This document shows, piece after piece, positions 24,501 through 33,500 of a stretch of DNA of 43,763 nt (position 1 is its first letter; each line of letters begins with the position of its first letter). This stretch comes from Planctomycetota bacterium (GTDB lineage Bacteria; Planctomycetota; Planctomycetia; Gemmatales; Gemmataceae). The DNA lies in assembly GCA_003669555.1 (NCBI GenBank), contig QWOS01000050.1, positions 1-43,763 of the forward strand, read 5' to 3'. The position numbers and the translations under genes were made by a program. Under the pieces are notes generated by a model. That model was given only the letters and a program-made list of their open reading frames with translations. It searched no databases and was not told the origin of the DNA.

Positions 24501-27500
24501 GCCATCCGGCAGGTTGGAGGAATTCCAAAAGATGTCGATCGACCAGGTGCCATCCGGGTTGACAGGGACCGGGACAGAGTCGGCGAAGCCGGCGTCCCCT
24601 GTCTGCGGCACCAGGTACGCATTGTCCCCGCAGGCATCCGTGGCGTAGGCCAAGGATACCAGGACTTCCTTCAGGCGTGGGTCATTCGCGTGCCCCGAGA
24701 GTCGGGCCATCTGGATGCCGGCGTCGATGGTGCCGGGGTTGACCAATGAGTTGATCACCGGGGGCCGGGTGTTCCAGGCGCAGGAGATGAGCGGCGCGGT
24801 GGCGCCGTCGGCGCCGGTGGCGTCGGCCAGTTCCACCTTGCTGCGCAGCACGCCGCCGAATTGCAGGCCGAGGGGCAGGTAGCCGCCAGCGGTGGCGGTG
24901 GCGACGAAGGTGAGACTGGCGGTGCCGGTGACCGGATTGAAGCCCGGGTCGCCCACCATGAACCGAACGCCATCGACCGGATCGAGGTAGAGGCGGAGCG
25001 ACTCGAGCCAATCGGTCTGGCTGTCAACCGTCACGGGTCGGAAGTTGATGGTGTAGACCGCCTCGGTGACCCGCAGGTCCGCCGGGCCGGGGTTGCCGTC
25101 CTGGTCAGAGCCAACGCCGGGTGTGATTCCCTGGTAGGCGAAGGCCTGCTCCCAGGCCGTCTCCAGATCCGGATCGGTCTGGCTGGTCTCGGCATAGGTG
25201 CCGCCCAGTTCCACGGGGCTTCGAAGTTTGGAGCGCACGCCCATCCCGCGGGGCAGGTACTGGCCCGCCAGGGGCACCGCACGCAGGCCGATGGTGCCGT
25301 AGCCGGTGTACGAGTCGAACTCCGCGAGCGTCTGTACGAACTCGACACCCGGTACGGGCTCTGCCAGGAAGGTCACTTGGTTGAGCCAGGTGGCGCTGTC
25401 GGCCCAGCGGGCGGGGTCCTTGACGCGGAAGCGGGTCTGGTAGAGGCCGGTAGTCACCTCGGTGGGGGGCACCGGGGAGGATTGGCCGGCGTATTCAAAG
25501 GCCTGGCTGGCTTGGGTGTTGAAGCCGCCCTGCACCCGCGGGCCCATCGGCGAGGAGAACACTGAGGCGGAGCGGAGCACCGGGGTGTCTATCAGCGCCA
25601 TGGAGGAGAAAGCGGTGGGCTGGACATTGGCGTTTTTCAGCTCGCGGTTGATGTCGGTCTCGTCGAGGAGGTCGAAGTTAACCGAAGGCTTGCTGAAGTC
25701 GACCTTGAGGCCGTAGGTCCAGAAGGTGGCAAAGGTTCCCCAGCCCATGACGAACATCTGGTCTTTGGCGGGGTTGGCAACCAGCAGGAAGTCGGCGGCA
25801 CCGAGTTTTATGCCGCCGATCCATTTGATGTCATCGGGGACCTTCAGCGCCGCGTAGGCGCGCATGACCAGGCCGTTGGCATCGCTGAACGACAGGCGCC
25901 CGCCCGCGTCGAAGACGCCGCCCATCAGCGACAGCTTCACATCGGCATAGTATTCCCCCTTGCCCCAGTCGAGCATGAGGGTGCCGGTGCCCTTGCCGAG
26001 GACGCCGGACCACTTGGGGTCGGTGAGGGTGCCGGAATTGATCGCGCCGAGGTAGGCGTCGACCTGCAGGCGCAGGCTGTTGGGATCGAGCGTGAAGGAG
26101 CCGACGAACTGGGCGATGGTGGCCTTCTTGCCGAGGATGTCGATCTGCGAGCCCACCCCGATGCCCATGCTGCCCGAGAGGATGATCTGGTCGAGGTTGG
26201 TCAAGTTCTTGATGCTGCCCTGGATGTAGTTGATGAGCAGCGGCGTGCCGGGGATGTTGATGCCGGTCTGCGAGGCGAAGGCCACCGAGATCAGGTCGAT
26301 GTTGCCGTTGACCACCGAGAACTCACCGGAGGCCCCCACGCCGCCGGCGATCGGCAACTGGACCGCGCACTTGGCATAGACGCTCCAGGCGGTATCGCTT
26401 TTGTTAATGGTCAGCCTGGCCTCGTCGATGCCGAAGGAGCCCAGGGAGATCTTCTCAAGGCTGAGGGTGACATTGTTGATCTCCCAGTCGTTGTTCCGGA
26501 TCCATAGGCCGGGGGAGGCCTGGGAGCCGAGCGACAGGCCGACGGAGAAGACATTGGACAGTTTCACACCGCCGAAGAGGGCCCAGGCGTCCTTGGCGCC
26601 GTCGTAGGTAAAACCGGCGTTTTTGGCCTCGAACTTCAGGTCGCCCACGCCGAAGCTGGTGGTCAGGGCGGCGCTGACATAGGTGATGGCGCCGTTCTCC
26701 AGGCGCAGCCCGGGCTTGTCGACGCTGGTGCCCAGGTTGAAGCTGAAGGGGTTGGTGCCCACCTTGATGTTGACGCCACCGAAGAGGTCGAGCTGGGCCT
26801 TGGCCCGCTGGTAGCGCAGGCCGACCGCGCCGGAGGGCTTGAAGTTCAGCGACTTCAGGTCGAAGGCGGCGGTCACTGCGGCCGAAAAGTTCTCCACCTC
26901 GCCATCGATCAGCTCGATGCCGGGATTGGCCATTTCGATGGTCACGCCCTCCTTGCCGGGGCCGGTGCCGTCGAAATCCAGGACGGCCTTGCCGGCCAGG
27001 AGCAGGCGGGTGCCAGAGTCGGCCGTGGCGGCGGCGTAGGAGACGCCCGCCTTGGTGACATCCAGCGACAGGCCGCCATCGAAGTTCTTGTTGCCGTTGG
27101 AGTCGGTGAAGGGCTCGCCGGTGTCCCACTTCAGGTTCTGGTTGCTGTCGGTGAACGCCTCGCCGCCGAAGCCGAGGTTCAGCGTCAGGAAGGCCGAGAA
27201 GTTCTTCAGCTCGTTGTCGGCGATGACGATGCCGTTTGCATCGGTCTCCAGCTTGCCAGAGGTGTTCCCGGCGCGGATGCTGGCCCCGCCGGTGAGGGTG
27301 AGGCTACCCGCCGAATCGGAGTAGGCGGCGGCGAGGTCCTCGATCTTCAGCGCGATGGCGGCCTTGTCCTTCTGAAGAGGAAATTCACCGGACAGCTTGA
27401 AGCTGAGCAAGTCAAACTGGCCGTTCTTCCAGACGATGCCGGGGGAGGGGAAGGCGGCGGTGAGCTTGCCGCCGAGCAGTTCGATCGACGCGGAGCCGGA

Positions 27501-30500
27501 GAGGGCGTAGCGGTCGGCAGCCCCATCGTAGGCGAAGCCCATCGACTGGATCTGCACCGGCGCGCCGGCGATGGCGAGGGTGCCGGTGCTGACGGTGGCG
27601 GCGATGGCCTGGACCGCACCGTCCTTCAGCGTGATGGAACCGCTGATACCCACCAGCTTGGTCTTCTTGGCGTTCTCGTCGGTGGCGCCGGCGGCCGGTG
27701 CCAGCGACACGGTCGCGTCGCCGGCGAGGCGGAGCAGATCCGTGGCGCGGTCGTATTCGAACTTGTTGCCGGCGCCCAGGGTGACCACGGCGCCGCCGAC
27801 GGTGAACTCGCCGCTAGCGGAGGCCTTGAAGCTCTGGAACAGGCCGCCCTTGAACCGCAGGTCGCCCTCGGCCAGGCCGACCTGGGTCTTATTCACAGTG
27901 AGGCTGGTCTTGCCGGCGATGCGCAGGGAGCTATCAGCCTCGGAATAGTCGAGGTCGAGATTGTCCAGCGACAGGGTGACCGGGGAGGCCTTGGTCCCCA
28001 GGTTGGCGCTACCGGTCACCTTGCCCTTGATGCGGGTGCCGGCGTCGGAGAACTCGGCGCCAGGCTCGGGCAGCGACACGGTGAACTTGTCGCTGGAGAA
28101 GTCGACCGTGGAGCTGCCGGTCAGCCGGAAGGTGTTGGCCGCGGCGAGGTAGGCGAAGGTGAGGGAGTCGAGCGTGAACTTGGCGCCGGCGATGTCCATC
28201 GCCCCCTCGACGGTGGCCTGCAGCGTGGTCACCTTGCCGCCGGTGATCTCGATCAGCGCACCCTTGAGGCGGAAGAAGGTGCCGTCGGTCTCGGAGCCCA
28301 GCGTGAGGATCTTGGTGTCACCCGACAGCGTCAGCTTGTCGGCAACGCGATCGTAGACGGCCTTCAGGGAGCCTAGGTCGACTTTTTGGCCGGAGATGAG
28401 CAGCGAGCCGGTGAACTTGAGGTCGAGCGATTCGATACCCCGGTCGGACAGGACAAGGCCGCTGTTGAGCAGTTCCGCGGTCACCTTGTTGCCGCCGATG
28501 TCCAGCGTGGTGGCGCCCGTCAGTTGGAACCTGTCGGAGGTGCCCTGGGCAGGGTCGCCGGCGACGAACCGGCCCGTCAGTTGGTTCAGGTTCAACTTGG
28601 CGCCGAAGATGTTGAAATCGCCCGAGAGCTTCAGGTTCACCTCGAGCAGCTTCAGGCCATTGGTCACCAGGCCGCGGGGGCCGACGAACTCGAAGTTGAG
28701 CGTCTGGCCGCCGAAGATGGCCTTCCCCTTGGCGTTCTCGATCCCCTGCTGGTTCTCCTCAAACGGCAGCATCTTGAACCGCTCGACCAGGAACTGGAAC
28801 CCGGAGGTGCGGAAGTTGACGCCGGTGTACTTGCCCTGCAGGAACAGCATCAGGTAGCCGAAGACATTCTCGATGGTGGAGGCGTTCGGGTCGGGCTTGA
28901 ACTCGTAGCTGGCCTGCACGGCGAAGTCATGCGTGAAGGCGGCAGGCTTGGCGTAATCGACGCCGGTGAAGAGCTTGGTGTCGCCGCCATCCTTGGTGGG
29001 GCCGATGGTGGTCTTGCCGCCGTCGGCGGTGCCCTCGAGCTTAAGCTTCACCTCGGTGCCGTACTCCCCCCACAGCGTGATGGAGTAGTTGCCCTCGTCG
29101 TCGGTCACCACCACCAGGGGCTGGCCGTCGGGTGTGGTGACAGCCTTGCCGTCCTTGTCCAACACCAGCAGCTTGGCGCCGGCGGCCCCGCGCTCGTCGG
29201 CTTCACGCTTGTTGTTCTGGTTGGTGTCGACGAACAACTGCCCGGCCAACGTAGGGTTGGAGTACTTGGCGTGGAAGTCCGGCACGGTGGTGACGGCCTC
29301 GGACCCGCGCGTGACTGTGACGATGGAGGTGCCGGAGACCGGCAGGCGATTTTCGGGCAGGTCGAAGCCGACCTGGTGGCTGCCCTGGGCCACATCAAAG
29401 AAGTAGTACTCGCCGGCAGAGTTGGTGAGGGTGTACGGCTCCTGCAGCGTGTCGCGGACGCCGTTATTGTTGGTATCGCTGTAGGTCTCGCCGGTATCGA
29501 AAACCCCATTGTTGTTGGCGTCTTTGAAGGCCTCTGGCCGGTCGAACACGCCGTTGTTGTTGGTGTCGAGGTAGACGCTCAGCCCCTGGTACGGCACGGC
29601 CGGGCTGATTTTGTCGGTGACCAGGGCTTTGCCGGTGAGTTGCACCGACGGGGTGAAGCGGTAGAAACCACTGAAGCTGGCAGGGTTGATGTTGTCGTTG
29701 ATCTGCAGGTAGGCCCACTTGGGTGTGGGGGTCATCCCCTGCTCGCTCCAGGTCACGGTGCCGGTGCCGCTTTGCAGATCCTTCAGCGGGAAGTTGGCGG
29801 TGGCGTCCCGAACGGTGCCATCGGCATTGGCCAGCGACGGGGCGCTGCCCTGGCGCAGCGTGGTCAGCTTGGCGCCGGCGTCGACCGGGTAATACTTGCT
29901 GCCGTTGACGGAACCCTCGGTGGCCTCCATCTCCCCCACATAGCCCGGCAGGGTGGGCAGTTTCAGCATAGTGGCGGTGATCGGCCCGGCTGGCAGGGCG
30001 GGCATCTGGCCCGAGGTGACAGCCTGGTCCGCGCTGAAGGCCTCGTAGTAGTTGTATGCCTTGCTGGTGGCGTCCTGGAGTTGCTGTTTCTGCGCGAAGC
30101 CGGTCGGGATGAGAGTAGCGGTGAAGACTTCCCCTGCGGAGCCGCCACCGGTCTTCGATAGCAGCTTCACCTGGGCTTTGCGGGCCCACAGGGCCTTGAC
30201 CTGGTCGGGGGCCACCGTGAAGTTGGCCCCGCCTGAGAGGATTGTCACGGAAGTGCCCACCGACTGGACGACACCCACCTGGGCGATCTTGTCGGTGTTG
30301 AAGAACAGCACCTCGGTGCCGACGGTGCCCGCAAAGGGGGTCTCCAACTTCTGGTTCTTGATGTCGAACTGGTCGAAGCTGTTCTTCTCCACCACCCAGC
30401 CGTCGGCGGAGTAGCTGTGGCCGGCAATGCCGCCGACCACACTGGACCATTCGCCTGTGCGCTGGACCACCCAGCGGCTGGCCACGATGTCGGCCTCCTC

Positions 30501-33500
30501 AGCGACCAGCATCGAGACGGTGCCGTTGTCGCGGGTCTGCATCGAGGCGTTGGCAGTGTAGGTAAAGTTGGTGGCGTTGGTGTAGGAGTTGATCTCGCTC
30601 ATCACCAGTTGGCCGTTGGCGACAGTCACTGTGGGCCCTGCCACAGTGAAGTTGCTCAGGCTGGTGGGGCCGATCGGGAATTGATTGGCGCCGACTTCAA
30701 CTTTTTTCAAGCTGTCCCACTTGGCATTCGTGTACCGATTCACGCCTTGGGAGTTGTCCACGCCGGTCAGGTAGTCATCGGGCTTAGCTGTGATTATTTC
30801 CAAAAACGCCTGATAGTCGACGGGGATGGAACTTGGAAGGTAAAACATGGAGTTCTGTTTTAACCCCACCTTGACCTGGATGGTGGGGTTCTTGATCCCC
30901 AGTGCCGCGAAGGTCTTCGCGAAGTCCAGCTTGGAGGAGGTGTTGGGGAAGATGTCAACGATGATCGAGCCCAGCGTGAAACCCTTGCTGTCTGGAGAGC
31001 CCATTTCCACCCGGGTGGTGTAGGACACCTGGCTTAAGAGATCTATCGTCCCATCCTTGATCGATGGGACGGTGACCTGGATGTCCGACTTTTGCAGGGC
31101 GCTGGCATAGCTGGTCCCGCCAGACGCGATCGCGGTGGTGACGAAGGGAACGGTTACTGTGTAACGCGAGGACTGCAATCCGGTTGAATCCGCGGGGATA
31201 ATTACATCCTTGGTCTGGCTATACTTGAAGGGACTGCCGGCGACGAAAGCATCTTTCAGAGCGATCAGTTCGTTGACCTTGCCGGTGGAGGTGATCCAGA
31301 TGGTCTCGCTTTTCAGGAAGTCATAACCCACACCCACCGTCTGATTCCAGCCGATGATTTTCAGTTGGGCCCAAGCGGCAAAAAGTTTTTTGTTGCTGGT
31401 CACCAAGTACATCGCTGTGCCATTGGCGTCGATGTTGTTGACGGGCCACCAATCGAACATCCCGTTGGGAGTTGGCTTAACAGCCACATTGCCATACAGC
31501 AACAATTCACCATTCTTGTAGGAGAGAATAACCTGACCGCTGATCAACTGCATCAGGCTAAGTGTGGCAGTCACCTCATAGGTGTTATTGCTTGGATCGA
31601 TCAGCACAACTCCCTTCCCGTTGCCAGCAAGCGCCTTCCACTTGGCGCCTGTGGCTACCCCGCCCATCGTATCCCACTGTGCACCGAGGTAAAGGTTGAC
31701 GGTGCCCGTGAACTTGAAAGGATTGATATTGAAGACGAGGTTACCACTGACCAAAGCAGGGTAGACCATCACTACATCTGCACCTTGTAGCCAAGGGATT
31801 CGCTTGCCAAAGCCGATTTCCATATTGCCAACAATCGCCCAATTTCCATTCGGGTCTGTCAGGTTTTGCACGCCGCCCGAGATAGAAACGAGGTAGACCG
31901 GATACGGCCCGAATTGGATGCCGTCAAATGTTTTGCTGAGGGGGTCTGCGCGCCATCCAAGTGTGAGGCCGTCCAATTGGGTGTCGCTTACACCTGTGGT
32001 CTTATCCTGGGTGGTTTTGAGCGCGAAGGTGCCCTCAATCATACTGCCAAGAATCCGGACCCCGGCCTTGCCGCTCCAGGAGATGGTTTCTCCGCTCTTT
32101 TTCATAGAAAATTCAATGTCGCTGAGCCCGAAAGAACCCAAGCCTATGGCTGGAATCTTTAAGGTGACATCATTGAACGCCACATTGGTCAACCAGTTGC
32201 CTTTGCCATCGTCATAGGAAACCAAGAACAATCCCGGTGCCGCACGGGTGCCCAATGAGGCGGAGCCTGCCTTGTTCTTCCAGAATTCGACCGCCAGCGT
32301 TCCGTACAGGCCTACTTTCCAGTTGGTGTCGGGTGTTCGCTCAAAGAAGACGCCAGCATCGATCAAGCGAGATTTGAAACCAGCAAACTTAAACTCGCGG
32401 ATTGTCAGGCCGGCATCCAGCCTTCTGAGCTGACCATCCGCAATGATCAGGCCTGGATTGGTTTGGTCGCCTAGGTTGATCTGGGCGAAATTAGAGGGTT
32501 CGACAAAGGTGGTTTTGCTTTTGTCACCGTCCTTGTAAAAGGTCGTGGGGCCACCGTCTCCTATTGTCCAAAATAAGGTTCCGAAAAGGCCGTAGGTGTC
32601 CTTGCCATATTTGGCGTGATTGCTCGAGTAGAAGAACTGTGTCTGCTTGGCCTGGAAGGAGAAGTTGCTGATATCGAGCCTTCCATCAAGCTGGACATTC
32701 CAGTCCTGCACGGTTCCATCCTTGATGACAAAACCGTTGCCCGTGGTGGACAGTGTCAACGCCGTGACGGTTTTGGACGCTGCCTTGCCGTCGGATAGCT
32801 TGTCCCAGGTGAAGCCGGCACTGCCCGTGATGGACAGGCTTTCCTTGCCTTTGGAATCGGTAGTCAACTTTCCTTCCATATTGGCGGTGAGGCTCACGAC
32901 CCCTGTGAAGGGAAGGAAGCTGATCAGGTTGGCCGCACCTGCCCCGGCATTGAGCCAGGGAGCGGTGGAATAGGCGGTCAGGCCGGTGACCTTGTCATTG
33001 GCCAGGCTGAATCGCAGGTCCGAGTAACCCAAAAAACCCAAAGCGCCGGTGTGCTGCCCTGTTCCCTTGAAATCCAAGCTGGAGTTGGTGAGGTAGAAAC
33101 GCCCGTCCAGTGTGATGGGCACACCTGCGATAGAGAATGGCTGGGCCGTTACGGAGGCTCCGAGGGTATTAATCGTTCCGGCCGCCACCACCAGGCCGTT
33201 GGCCGCATCCTTGGCGGTGTCTATCTCCATGGAAACCGCGTCCGTTCGCAGCAGCGCGCTGGCGGTTCCGGTGACGGTGACTGTGGATTTGCCGCCGGTG
33301 AAAGTGGCCGCAAACGGATTTTCCGTCAGGGTCCAGGTGGTGCCCTGGGCCTCGAATGTGCCGGAGGCCTTGCCCGAGGCGGTGCCCACGCCAGCACCCG
33401 TGACGGTGACCGCCAACGGGTTGAGCGCGAGGGGCATGGAGGCCCCGGTGAAGCCCAGCGTGCCCGCGCCGTCCAGCTTCACCTGGCTGTCGCTGGTGTC

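Noticed and set aside
23190..24749. Open frame of 519 codons on the plus strand inside the giant gene
   Set aside because: It is antisense to the GC-rich block of the giant gene, is Gly/Ala/Asp/Val/Arg-rich, has no recognisable domain, and results from the G/C third positions on the other strand.
28386..30161. Open frame of 591 codons on the plus strand inside the giant gene
   Set aside because: It is a low-complexity mirror of the repeat block on the other strand; no domain, no ribosome site.
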